Source: Bhargavaea changchunensis
GTDB taxonomy: Bacteria > Bacillota > Bacilli > Bacillales_A > Planococcaceae
Direction: 5' to 3'
Length of the DNA stretch: 64,000 nt
Assembly: GCF_042665595.1 (NCBI RefSeq)
Contig: NZ_JBHTCT010000007.1
Span: forward strand, 1-64,000
A program made the translations under genes and the position numbers. A model generated the notes under the pieces. The model saw only the letters and a program-made list of their open reading frames with translations, was not told where the DNA came from and ran no database searches. Shown piece after piece: positions 1 to 8,315 of the stretch. Position 1 is the stretch's first letter, and each line of letters opens with the position of its first letter.

Positions 1-2
1 AT

Positions 3-557
3 ATGATTTTGAGGAATGAATATGGCGTAGTCATGAACCACAAGAAAATCCTTCGCCTCACTGGCCTCTTCGGCCTTCATGCCAGAATCCGGAGAGCCCA
101 TCCCTACAGGAAGATGGCGAAGGCGACACAGGAACACCGTACGGTGTCTAATCACCTGAATCGTGAGTTCCAACAGGATGAGCCGGGCAAGGTCCTCCTG
201 ACTGATATTACCTATCTGTATCACGGCAAAGGCCAGCCAGCCTACCTTTCTACGATAAAGGATGCGGCGACCAAGGAAATCCTCGTCCATGAACTGACGA
301 CCAGCCTTTCCATGCCAATCGTCTACCGGACGCTGGACAAGCTTGAAGAAGCTCTTGGAGAGAATCTTCATCCGGAAATCGTCCTTCATTCAGACCAAGG
401 GTTCCACTACACCCATCCCGAGTATCAGAAACGCATCAAGGACCTGAACATCAAACAATCAATGTCCCGAAAGGGAAATTGTTGGGACAATGCGCCGATG
501 GAATCCTTCTTCGGTCATATGAAAGATGAAATTGACTACAGGCAATGCCAAACCTTC
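3..557 (+). mobile_element. IS3-family transposase OrfB, 3' part broken at N
   Basis: DDE integrase core of an IS3/IS150-type OrfB, the catalytic subunit of insertion-sequence transposition. The acidic triad is visible: D in LLTDITYL, D in LHSDQGFHY, and E in NAPMESFFGHMK after the family motif SRKGNCWDN. The N-terminal helper region lies outside the window. The reading frame runs into an ambiguous base (N at 558), after which the sequence is unrelated, so the C-terminus and right inverted repeat are missing. This is best read as an IS copy collapsed at a contig or scaffold join rather than a biological truncation; which of the two cannot be told from the sequence. Confidence 0.85.
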
Positions 558-564
558 NGTGGCT

Positions 565-969
565 TTATTCGTCTTCGTCTTCAAGGCTTTCCTGCAGGAA
601 TTCCTCCAACTCCATCCTGATTTCTTCATCCGTTTCATCAAGAAGTTCACCGGTGATGCGGCTTCCCGGCAACGGGAGGCTCACCCACAGGCCGAGGAAC
701 ACACGGCGGCAGGCCCAGATGTCGATGATGTGAAGCTCTTCCAGTTCCCCGTCGCGGTCAAGTACCGCCAGGGAGAGCGAGGATTCATACCCCGGTTCGA
801 ACAGCTCGTCCTTTCTCCGCTCCAATTCGCCATCGAGATCCATCCCCTTTTCCTCAAATCGGGGCAGGTACTTGTCCATTGTTTCCTTCAGCAGCTTCTC
901 CAGCGACTCTTCCCTCTTCCGAATCGTCCTTTCCAGCTGCGGTGTGAAGTCGAGCTCTACGTATTTCAT
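565..969 (-). CDS. unknown 134-residue protein, last gene of McrBC-like operon
   Basis: No family recognised. It is a small, strongly acidic, charged protein (many E/K/R, tail ending EDEDE) with an amphipathic N-terminus (QLERTIRKREESLEKLLKE) and a more hydrophobic middle (WACRRVFLGLWVSLPLPG). Its ATG overlaps the stop of the DUF2357 nuclease gene by four bases, so it is translationally coupled and very probably belongs to the same defence operon. The stop codon lies only seven bases from the ambiguous N at 558; the coding frame itself ends before it, but nothing downstream can be trusted. It could be an accessory or regulatory subunit; no function is assigned. Confidence 0.7.
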   Translation of the reverse strand: MKYVELDFTPQLERTIRKREESLEKLLKETMDKYLPRFEEKGMDLDGELERRKDELFEPGYESSLSLAVLDRDGELEELHIIDIWACRRVFLGLWVSLPLPGSRITGELLDETDEEIRMELEEFLQESLEDEDE

Positions 970-2705
970 GCGCCTGTTCCTCCATTAAGGGTGGCTCCCC
1001 GTTCCAGAATCTTGCCGATAGCAGTCATCAGCTTTTCTCCAAAATATCCATGGTCCGAGCCGGGGCTCAGTTCCACGAGGTGGATATCATAGTCTTCGAC
1101 TTTCTTTGTCTTTCCGGGATGCTCTCCCTTTACCGGGTAGACCGCCCACACCTCGGTGACTGGCCGGGCGTTGATGAGGGGGTCGAATTGGCCGTTCAGC
1201 TGTTTGGTGTCGGTCTGCATGGATTGGGCGTAAGCCTCCAGTTGGGTCATGACAGCAAGCGGTGTCCCTTTTTCAAGTCGGGCCTCGCTCCAAAGATAAT
1301 CTTTCCTTCGGTATTTGAAGTCCAAGATGAGGGTGCCCAGAAACTTGCCGGATTTCCAGACATCCAGGCGGCAGTCTGGCCGGTTTTTCGTCATCGTCTG
1401 GAGCGTCTTGAACGGGTTCAGGTCCCGCTTTCTTCTCGGCAGTTGGTCGTCATAGAACACTCGGATGACCGTGTCGTCTTTGACGAGTTCGACGTAATCC
1501 GAGGCCTCCCGGTTATGGACGATCGTGTCGTCCAAGGTGGAACCGTCCGTCCGGAACCAGTTTTTCACGACTCCGTAGCCTTCGTTCCGGAGGAAGCCAA
1601 CCACTTTCATATAACCCCAGATTTCATACAGCAGGTCCGACCGCTTGTGGTGAAACTGGAGTCTTGGCTGTGACACGTCGGGGCGGCCGCCTTTCTTCAG
1701 ATGCTGATAGATCTGCAGGAACACGCGGAAGGGCCCGATCTGGAAAAGGGCCATCGGGATCTGACCGGAAGTGGTCGCCTGGACATCTGCCATCCAACGG
1801 TCATGCAGGAAGTCGGTCAGGTGGCCCTCGATCACCGCAAGCTCTTGGCGGAGTTCTCTTGCCCGGACCCGGTCGTAGTTCGGGTTGTAGGGCGTGAGGA
1901 AGCAGGCTGCCATCTCATTGACGTATCGGAGCAATAGCTGGGCGATTCCTTTGACCCAGCGGTTTTCCGGCACATCGTAAGTTAGGTGGGAGACGGGCGC
2001 CTGGATGGTGCTCTGCTGTTCCGGGTGCATCATCAGGTATTTGACCGATTTGGCATCAATCTTCTTCGCCTTGGCTCTCGGAATGACCGGATGGCGCTTC
2101 ACGACCGAGTAGCGCCGGGTCTTCCTGATGAACGACAGGCCGGAGATGATCTTCTCCTTGTTGGACAGGATCACCGAATACTCATCGATTCGGCCCGGCC
2201 CGAAAATATCAAGCGCAGCCACGCTGTAGATGCTCCGCTTCCTGAGCGCATGCCGTGACAACCCGCGGACGGCGTCCTCGATTTCATCAATCATCAGGCT
2301 GTGCTGGTCTTCCGTCACCCGCTTTGTCGTCACCTTTGTCCTCGCTTCAAATTCTTCATTTTCCGGCGTGACCACCTTCAGGAAGTACGTGCCGGGGATG
2401 AACGGATATGGGCTGTTATTCCGGATGTTCGGGTTGTACAGGACGTAGGGGGTATCCCTCGGCCGCAAATACAGCCCGTCGCCGTCCTCCTCGACATAGG
2501 CACGCTCCATCTGGTCCAGGCCGTCAAAGTAGAGCTTCGTCCCCGGCGGTGCTTGGAATTCAATCTCCAGAACGGTGTTTTCCGTGAGCAGCCGCTCCTC
2601 CGTCAGATACCCTTCTTCCCCGATTTTGCGGAAATGGTCGCATTCCACGATGTGTTCGGCTGTCCCGTACCGTTCGACGAATCTGACGTTAAAATGCGTA
2701 GCCAT
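966..2705 (-). CDS. McrC-like DUF2357 / PD-(D/E)XK nuclease
   Basis: 579 residues. The N-terminal two thirds resemble DUF2357 (PFIPGTYFLKV, then a helical region with LRQELAVIEGHL), the McrC-type module that binds the NTPase ring. The C-terminal third carries a PD-(D/E)XK_7-type nuclease core near residues 440-470: CRLDVWKSGKFLGTLILDFKYRRK supplies the D ... DxK signature. McrC relatives are the endonuclease subunit of type IV restriction systems that act on modified DNA, and in related families predicted RNA. The start overlaps the end of the McrB-like gene by 17 bases and its own stop overlaps the next ATG, so the complex is probably made from one transcript. Target specificity cannot be read from the sequence. 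Confidence 0.8.
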   Translation of the reverse strand: MATHFNVRFVERYGTAEHIVECDHFRKIGEEGYLTEERLLTENTVLEIEFQAPPGTKLYFDGLDQMERAYVEEDGDGLYLRPRDTPYVLYNPNIRNNSPYPFIPGTYFLKVVTPENEEFEARTKVTTKRVTEDQHSLMIDEIEDAVRGLSRHALRKRSIYSVAALDIFGPGRIDEYSVILSNKEKIISGLSFIRKTRRYSVVKRHPVIPRAKAKKIDAKSVKYLMMHPEQQSTIQAPVSHLTYDVPENRWVKGIAQLLLRYVNEMAACFLTPYNPNYDRVRARELRQELAVIEGHLTDFLHDRWMADVQATTSGQIPMALFQIGPFRVFLQIYQHLKKGGRPDVSQPRLQFHHKRSDLLYEIWGYMKVVGFLRNEGYGVVKNWFRTDGSTLDDTIVHNREASDYVELVKDDTVIRVFYDDQLPRRKRDLNPFKTLQTMTKNRPDCRLDVWKSGKFLGTLILDFKYRRKDYLWSEARLEKGTPLAVMTQLEAYAQSMQTDTKQLNGQFDPLINARPVTEVWAVYPVKGEHPGKTKKVEDYDIHLVELSPGSDHGYFGEKLMTAIGKILERGATLNGGTGA

Positions 2706-4707
2706 TGCGCATCAGCTCTTTCGCTTTTTCGGCAGCCATCCGGCGTGAGCGGGTGAAGTCCGATACCTCGCCGTACTGATCGAACAGTTCGGTCAATACG
2801 GATTGTCCGGCTGTTTTCCGTTCATGGTCATACCGTCCGATCAGCTGCGAAAGCAGGTCTTCGGACCCGCGGAGCTTCGGCATGACCCGCTGGGTGAACT
2901 GCAGGTCAAATGCGGTTCCCCGGTCAATCGGGCAATCCGGAAGGTTTCCGATGTTCTTGAGGTACGAATCAATCTGTTTGACGATCCGCGGCCCGATGCC
3001 CTGGTTGTCCGACAGCTCCCGGAGCGCTTCGTGCACGTCCCATAGGAAGTCCAGCTCTTCGCCGGTCAGCCCGATTTTCTTGTCCTGGACGACGAATTCA
3101 TGGACGGCGAACGACGTTTTCAGCTTCGGTTCCGCCTTTTCCCCGGCCGGTTCTTCTTCAAGAAGACGGCGGAACGGCATGACGTCCAGCTTGATGAGGT
3201 TCGCCCGGTCCAGCACCTTGTCGCTGAACTGGTGGGTGCTTTCATCGAGGTTGACCGTACCGGTGAAGATGACATTCTCCCCGATCTGCACTTCGGGGGG
3301 ATAATAGTCGCCATTGTAGAATTTGTTCTGGAGGTCCCGGTTGTACAGCTTCAGCTTCCGCCGGCCCCTCTCCATCTCGAGCACAGACAGGAATTGCGAG
3401 AAGTAATGCTCGACCTTCGCAAGGTTCATCTCATCAAAGCAGACGATGAACGTCTCGGACCGGTTTTTATCCGCCTCGATCAGCAGATTTACAAGGCCAC
3501 TCTCCGCCGGGCGGTAGACGTTGTTCATCATGTCGGGGTAGCCGATCAGGTCGGTGTCGTCGGTCCATGTCGGGCTCACCGGAATCATAAGGAACTTCCC
3601 GGAGTCGATGTGGAGGCCCCGCTGGTACGCATTGATCAGCTGGGACTTGCCCGTTCCGCTCATGCCGGCAAGGATCGTCAGGCTGCCGGACTTCACGCAC
3701 GTGTGGAAGTTGTACAGATCCTCCAGGTTGTAGACGAGGTTCATCCTTTTTGTTTCGGCGATGAACTGGTTCATGAACAGTTCTTCCGGAGCCTTTTCTT
3801 CCGCTTCAGGCGCTGCCGCGGACGGGACGGCCGGTTTTTCTACTGCCGGCAAAGTGGCTGTGGCAACTGGTGCTGCCGCCTTCTCCTGTAGGATCGTCGC
3901 CGCCGCTTCCACCGCGGCATTTTCCCGGGCTGCCGGCTGGGGCGCTCCGGTGATGTCCGTGATCGGCCGGCCGGACCGGACTTCTGCGAGAATACGGCTT
4001 TCCTCGTCCAGCCCGACAAACGCCACGTCCTGGAAGAAGTAGATCTCATCCGTGATCTCGCGGCTGATCACCGCATGGCGGATCTCCCCTTCCTCACTTG
4101 TAAAACTGAATCCTCCGTGTGCGTGGTGATGGCTGTCGAACTCCCCGGCTGCATAGTATTCGGACTGGGCTGTCCGGTAAAGCAGGAAGCCCGGCGTGTC
4201 GTCCAGTTCTTTGGAAATATGGTCATTGCGACCGACATAGGTGCCTTCGACCAAATTTTTGACGAACGGCTCCCACGGCGTGTCCTGTCCGGATGCCCGC
4301 TGCTTCTTTTCCATGAACAGCGGGATCGGGGTGAAGCTCATGTCCTCCTGGAAAGAGGACTTTTTTGGGATTAGATGAATGTTACGGGCGTTATAGAAAT
4401 CCCCGCGCGGCGTGGATTTGCGGTCCACCTGGAACACCAGCAGCATGTCGCTGAGGAACTCCTTCAGGCTGTTGATCCGGTAGGTCCGGTCGAAGTGTTC
4501 ATCCTCGAAGCCATGTTCTTCGAACTCTGTTCCATATACCGTCACCGTCCTCTGGTTGCTCGGAAAGCTGTTCGGCATGCCGGAGATGATGCGGATCGAA
4601 CATTGCAGATCATTTGCGTTATTGACGAATATGGAGGAGTAGTAATTCGTGGCATAGCCGTCTTCAGCCAATACTCCAAGTGCATACGGTTCCCAGTTCA
4701 AGTTCAT
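2689..4707 (-). CDS. McrB-like AAA+ NTPase
   Basis: 672 residues. A unique N-terminal region (1-250) is followed by an Ala/Pro/Glu-rich linker (about 255-310) and an AAA+ domain. Walker A is GMSGTGKSQL near residue 347, Walker B is FIVCFDEMNLAKVEHYF near 422, and the McrB-type sensor follows as GTVNLDES near 482. This is the motor that assembles as a hexamer and drives the McrC nuclease. The N-terminal part should be the target-recognition region by analogy with McrB, but I do not recognise its fold. The ATG overlaps the stop codon of the coiled-coil gene (ATGA), indicating coupled translation. Confidence 0.85.
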   Translation of the reverse strand: MNLNWEPYALGVLAEDGYATNYYSSIFVNNANDLQCSIRIISGMPNSFPSNQRTVTVYGTEFEEHGFEDEHFDRTYRINSLKEFLSDMLLVFQVDRKSTPRGDFYNARNIHLIPKKSSFQEDMSFTPIPLFMEKKQRASGQDTPWEPFVKNLVEGTYVGRNDHISKELDDTPGFLLYRTAQSEYYAAGEFDSHHHAHGGFSFTSEEGEIRHAVISREITDEIYFFQDVAFVGLDEESRILAEVRSGRPITDITGAPQPAARENAAVEAAATILQEKAAAPVATATLPAVEKPAVPSAAAPEAEEKAPEELFMNQFIAETKRMNLVYNLEDLYNFHTCVKSGSLTILAGMSGTGKSQLINAYQRGLHIDSGKFLMIPVSPTWTDDTDLIGYPDMMNNVYRPAESGLVNLLIEADKNRSETFIVCFDEMNLAKVEHYFSQFLSVLEMERGRRKLKLYNRDLQNKFYNGDYYPPEVQIGENVIFTGTVNLDESTHQFSDKVLDRANLIKLDVMPFRRLLEEEPAGEKAEPKLKTSFAVHEFVVQDKKIGLTGEELDFLWDVHEALRELSDNQGIGPRIVKQIDSYLKNIGNLPDCPIDRGTAFDLQFTQRVMPKLRGSEDLLSQLIGRYDHERKTAGQSVLTELFDQYGEVSDFTRSRRMAAEKAKELMRNGYAF

Positions 4708-5741
4708 ATCGTTAGTTCTCCCATCTTGTCTTTGAGTTGTTTGAAGTTTTCCACCGTGATGATCGATGCCCGGTACTCTGCGGGCACGTTCATTTCAAAT
4801 TCGACCTCGTCGATCTTATAGGAAAGGTAATAGCATTTTTCATAGGAAGACGCCTGCTCCAGATATTGCTCGATCGTATCCAGGTTGTAGACATCCACTT
4901 CAAGACCCGGCTGTGAGACCAGCTTCCTGTTGCGGGGATCGCCGATGAAGGCAAGCCTGATTGCGTCCCCGTCGGAAGTAGCTGCGCTCTCCGGCGGTGC
5001 CGCCGAGAGTTCCCTGGCATGCAGTTCGGACTTGAGTGCATTCATTTCTTCAGCCATCTTTTCCGCCTTCTCGCGGGCCGCCTTTTCGGCCTCCAGTGCT
5101 TCTTCGGCCTGGATCCGCTGTTTCTTTTCTTCCGCCGTTTCCTGCTTCAGCCGGTTTTCCTGCTGGATCCATTCCGCCGTCCGGTCTTTGATCTCTTCCT
5201 TCAGCTTCCGCACTTCCGCCTGGAGCGCATCATTTTCCTGCCTGAGATTATCGATCTTTTTCTGGAGTTTTTTTTCTACTTTTTTGTCATTACTTTTCTC
5301 CTGGTCCTGCGCAGGTGCAGAAGGAGGCGCTTCCGGTGTATCTGTCACCGAGCTTTGCTGTTCGGGTGCCTGGTCTCTCTGCTCATACAGAAGATAGGCT
5401 TCCTCGTGAAAATTCTTGCTGAACAGGGCGGCGGCTTTTGCGGATGCCGGCACGCCATGCTCATCCGCCGCCTCAATCAACTCTTCAGCTGTCCACTCCC
5501 TCTGCGGTTCATCCACCAAGAATGACAACGGAAGCAAGAACTTCTTATCCCTCAGGAACTTTCTCGTCTTCGCTTTAAGTAGATGATTTTTAAGAAATCC
5601 TTCCGGTAATTTTTCATATTGGCTCATCGTTTTTTTTGAGTCGACCAGAAAAGCCAGCCCTGCCAACTGCACCTTCCCCAGGTCGGACAACAGCCATTCT
5701 ATGTATGCTTTCTCCATATACTTTTCTTCTTCAACACCCAA
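4704..5741 (-). CDS. coiled-coil protein, first gene of McrBC-like operon
   Basis: 345 residues. An N-terminal helical domain (1-110) is followed by a short Pro/Ser/Gln linker, a long coiled coil (about 150-245, KKLQKKIDNLRQENDALQ and onward, rich in E, K, Q, A) and a compact C-terminal domain of about 90 residues. The start is TTG: GGGGGAG lies six bases upstream and no better ATG exists before residue 9. In the CoCoNuT branch of McrBC-like systems coiled coils are fused to or encoded with the NTPase and nuclease; here the coiled coil is a separate protein. Likely a scaffold or sensor, by inference from context. The TATAAT-containing promoter lies just upstream. Confidence 0.75.
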   Translation of the reverse strand: MGVEEEKYMEKAYIEWLLSDLGKVQLAGLAFLVDSKKTMSQYEKLPEGFLKNHLLKAKTRKFLRDKKFLLPLSFLVDEPQREWTAEELIEAADEHGVPASAKAAALFSKNFHEEAYLLYEQRDQAPEQQSSVTDTPEAPPSAPAQDQEKSNDKKVEKKLQKKIDNLRQENDALQAEVRKLKEEIKDRTAEWIQQENRLKQETAEEKKQRIQAEEALEAEKAAREKAEKMAEEMNALKSELHARELSAAPPESAATSDGDAIRLAFIGDPRNRKLVSQPGLEVDVYNLDTIEQYLEQASSYEKCYYLSYKIDEVEFEMNVPAEYRASIITVENFKQLKDKMGELTI

Positions 5742-5764
5742 TTCAATCTCCCCCTTTTTGATTC

Positions 5765-5807
5765 TATTATACTATAAAGAAGGTCCGTTTTTCGGAACTT
5801 TCGGACC
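5765..5807 (-). promoter_or_regulatory. promoter region of McrBC-like operon with inverted repeat
   Basis: On the minus strand a TATAAT box sits about 25 bases before the TTG start of the coiled-coil gene. Directly upstream, over the expected -35 region, lies an inverted repeat, GGTCCG-N14-CGGACC (5782-5807). No clear -35 hexamer is seen, which would fit an activator or repressor site here. The promoter call rests on position and the -10 match only. Confidence 0.45.
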
Positions 5808-5912
5808 ACTCAATAACTGGAATCACAACCTATTCCGCACAAAAAAACGCCTCCCGATAAGGGAAGCGGATGGGACATTTTTAGTTTCTATAAATTATCA
5901 GGAGAGAAGGCT

Positions 5913-5972
5913 ATGGCTACGATTGATGTGTACTCTGAGGATGAATGGCTGGCAAGTGAAGCAGCTAAGTAA
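5913..5972 (+). CDS. possible 19-residue peptide or leader ORF
   Basis: ATG-initiated 19-codon frame (MATIDVYSEDEWLASEAAK) preceded by GGAGAGAAGG at good spacing and followed within eight bases by a strong intrinsic terminator. The arrangement of RBS, short frame and terminator suggests a small transcribed gene, but length alone makes this uncertain and I know no homologue. Confidence 0.35.
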   Translation: MATIDVYSEDEWLASEAAK

Positions 5973-5979
5973 TGTTGGA

Positions 5980-6008
5980 GGAGGAGTGCATGGACACTCC
6001 TCCTTTTT
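5980..6008 (+). terminator. intrinsic terminator after small ORF
   Basis: Perfect nine-base stem GGAGGAGTG / CACTCCTCC with a six-base loop, followed by TTTTTA. It ends the putative short transcript of the 19-codon frame, immediately before the repeat array. Confidence 0.7.
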
Positions 6009-6011
6009 AGT

Positions 6012-6110
6012 GAGTTCCCACCTATGGGGGTGTGAATCCCTACGAAGGGGGGTGCGAGTTCCCACCTCCCCTATACTGAGCTCCTACCAATCGGGTGCGA
6101 GTTACTACGT
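6012..6110. repeat. family-A 22-bp iterated-word array, copy 1 (5 units)
   Basis: Five units start at 6012, 6034, 6056, 6078 and 6099. Each begins with a word close to GARTYCCYACC, followed by about 11 unrelated bases, so the word recurs every 21-22 bp. The first 60 or so bases are almost identical to the array at 8168. The array lies between a terminator and the 3' end of the LysR gene. No coding function is apparent; see the findings for the shared periodicity of these arrays. Confidence 0.75.
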
Positions 6111-6148
6111 CACCCCAGTAATCACTGAAAAAATCCTCAGATACTTTT

Positions 6149-7042
6149 TCAAGTACTGAGGACTTTTTTATTCGCGAGCGGGTATGCCATTTCGCCGATC
6201 CGTTCAAATGTTTCGATGAACTTTTCGAGTGTGGACGTTAAATAGGCATCTTTCCGTCTAATGAATACTGTATTGACTTTACTATATTTTTCAGGCAAGT
6301 AATGGCAGTGCACGATTCCTCTTTCTTCCAGATGGGCAACAGCTGATTTGGGAACGAACGTAATGCCCAGTCCCATTGTTACGCTCCCCAAAATCGTTTC
6401 CAATGTCCCGAACTCCATTAATTTTTGCGGTGTGATGTTTTGATCTTGATACCACTTTGCCAGTCGTGCCCGGTAGCCGCATCCTTCGCTAAAGCAAAGA
6501 ATCGGTTCTTCTTTTAGTTGATCCAAAGAAGTCTTCGTACTGTCTGATATCAGGACAAGCTCTTCTTGAAAAACATCATGGGAAACCAGTTCAGGATGGT
6601 GATCGATTTCTGTCACGAAAGCACCGTCCAAACGGTGGTGCAGCACATCATTTTGGAGTTGATGAGTCACACCAGTGAAGAGGGATAAGTCTACGTTTTT
6701 ATACTTTTTGTTATAAGAAGCCAGTATAACCGGCAATTTCATAACGGTCTCGACAGTCCCGATTTCAAGTTTGCCTGCCGGTTCAGTTTTACTTTGAACG
6801 ACTTTCTTCATTTCATTTGTCAGTGCAAGGATCTTTTCGCAGTAAACAAGAAGTTTTTTTCCTTCCGGCGTTAATGTCATTCCACGACTATGACGGTTAA
6901 AAAGAGCTGTATTCATTTCAGTCTCAAGTTTTTTAATTCTTGAGGTGATATTGGATTGGACATAACTTAATTCTTTTGCAGCATCGGTAACTGTACCTTT
7001 TTGTGCAACCATTTGAAAAATCTCTAAGTCTTTAAATTCCAT
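6149..7042 (-). CDS. LysR-family transcriptional regulator
   Basis: 297 residues, the usual length for LysR regulators. The winged helix-turn-helix is at residues 1-60 (LEIFQMVAQKGTVTDAAKELSYVQSNITSRIKKLE), followed by the periplasmic-binding-like effector domain. It is transcribed divergently from the EamA-type exporter at 7166, with a 123-base intergenic region, the classic layout in which a LysR protein controls the adjacent divergent gene. The effector is unknown. The pair is bracketed by two near-identical repeat arrays. Confidence 0.88.
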   Translation of the reverse strand: MEFKDLEIFQMVAQKGTVTDAAKELSYVQSNITSRIKKLETEMNTALFNRHSRGMTLTPEGKKLLVYCEKILALTNEMKKVVQSKTEPAGKLEIGTVETVMKLPVILASYNKKYKNVDLSLFTGVTHQLQNDVLHHRLDGAFVTEIDHHPELVSHDVFQEELVLISDSTKTSLDQLKEEPILCFSEGCGYRARLAKWYQDQNITPQKLMEFGTLETILGSVTMGLGITFVPKSAVAHLEERGIVHCHYLPEKYSKVNTVFIRRKDAYLTSTLEKFIETFERIGEMAYPLANKKVLST

Positions 7043-7165
7043 ATGATCATTCCTTCAATATACTCCTTCTTATGATATCACTAATCGAGATGGCAGGCAT
7101 CGTTATTGTTCATTTTGAGAGATATCGAACCTGTGATTTAATAGAGTTGAAGGAGATAGAACATC

Positions 7166-8143
7166 ATGAAGAACACCGTAGTATGGGCCGCTATGTTATG
7201 CCTGATTTCCGCAGTTTCCTGGGGAGCCATGTTTCCAGTTGCGAATCACGCATTTCAACATATCGACCCATTTTACTTCACACTTTTTCGGTATGGTTTT
7301 GTAACGATTATTTTAGTTGTATGGCTGTTTTGGAAGGAAGGGAAGGAAGCTTTCCGTTTTGAAGGGAAGGGCCGGCTCCTTTGGTTTTTTGGAACAATGG
7401 CCTTTGCGGTTTATAATTTGCTGATTTTCTGGGGACAGGATTTATTGGGTGATCCGGGTACGATGATTGCTTCGATTATGGAATCGTTAATGCCTATGAT
7501 TTCTATTGTGATTGCTTGGGTGTTCATTAGGCAACGACCTCATGCATTTACGATGTTTTGTGTAGTTCTTGGGTTTGTCGGCGCATCGTTAGTCGTAACA
7601 AAAGGCGATTTCAGCGCCTTCTTCTCAGCTTCAAATGCAATCATTCCATCTTTATTGATCTTTATCGCAGTCGTTGGGTGGGTAGTGTACACGATGGGTG
7701 GAACCCGATTCAGTAACGATGGCTGGTCTGCATTGCGCTATTCGACTTTGAGCTGTTTGCTCGGAACGGCTACTGCGGCTGTTGTCGTGATTGGTGTAAC
7801 GCTTACAGGATATGTCTCATTTCCAACCGTTGAAACATTGACCATTACAAGCCCGCATCTTGCATTTATGGTCATCTTCCCTGGAGTGATCGCACTGGTG
7901 GGATGGAACTATGGCGTAAGTGTCATCACACCGTTGAATGGGTTGTTATTTCTTAACTTTGTGCCCGTCACAACGCTAGTCATTCAAATTTCCCAAGGTG
8001 TAAGCGTCACAGCTTATGATTATATCGGCACAGTTTTCATTATCGTATCCTTACTTTTAAACAATCTGTTTCTTCGGTTACAGCAGAAGAAAAGGGAAAC
8101 AAAAGAGGATTTCAGAGGAAGATTGCAGGAAACGGAAGCATAA
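7166..8143 (+). CDS. EamA/DMT-superfamily transporter
   Basis: 325 residues with about ten hydrophobic segments arranged as two EamA repeats (roughly 8-150 and 160-300). Members of the drug/metabolite transporter superfamily export amino acids, nucleotides or other metabolites across the cytoplasmic membrane. The start ATG follows GAAGGAGATAGAACATC. It is probably regulated by the divergent LysR protein. The substrate cannot be predicted from sequence. Confidence 0.88.
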   Translation: MKNTVVWAAMLCLISAVSWGAMFPVANHAFQHIDPFYFTLFRYGFVTIILVVWLFWKEGKEAFRFEGKGRLLWFFGTMAFAVYNLLIFWGQDLLGDPGTMIASIMESLMPMISIVIAWVFIRQRPHAFTMFCVVLGFVGASLVVTKGDFSAFFSASNAIIPSLLIFIAVVGWVVYTMGGTRFSNDGWSALRYSTLSCLLGTATAAVVVIGVTLTGYVSFPTVETLTITSPHLAFMVIFPGVIALVGWNYGVSVITPLNGLLFLNFVPVTTLVIQISQGVSVTAYDYIGTVFIIVSLLLNNLFLRLQQKKRETKEDFRGRLQETEA

Positions 8144-8167
8144 GAGAGGGACTTGGCAAGGAATCGT

Positions 8168-8265
8168 GAGTTCCTACCTATGGGGGTGTGAATCCCTACG
8201 AAGGGGGGTGCGAGTTCCCACCTTCTCTATACTGAGCTCCTACCAAACTTGCCTGAATCTCCACC
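8168..8265. repeat. family-A 22-bp iterated-word array, copy 2 (5 units)
   Basis: Units start at 8168, 8190, 8212, 8234 and 8255. The first three units and their spacers nearly duplicate the array at 6012, in the same orientation, so the LysR/EamA pair sits between direct repeats about 2.16 kb apart. Confidence 0.75.
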
Positions 8266-8275
8266 AACCCCAATA

Positions 8276-8312
8276 AAGCCCGGACGGGAATCCGTCCGGG
8301 CTTTCCTTTATG
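8276..8312 (-). terminator. terminator of Nramp operon (bidirectional)
   Basis: GC-rich hairpin, AAAGCCCGGACGG / CCGTCCGGGCTTT, with T-rich sequence on one side and A-rich on the other. It sits just past the stop of the Nramp gene and can serve both converging transcripts. Confidence 0.75.
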
Positions 8313-8315
8313 CTT

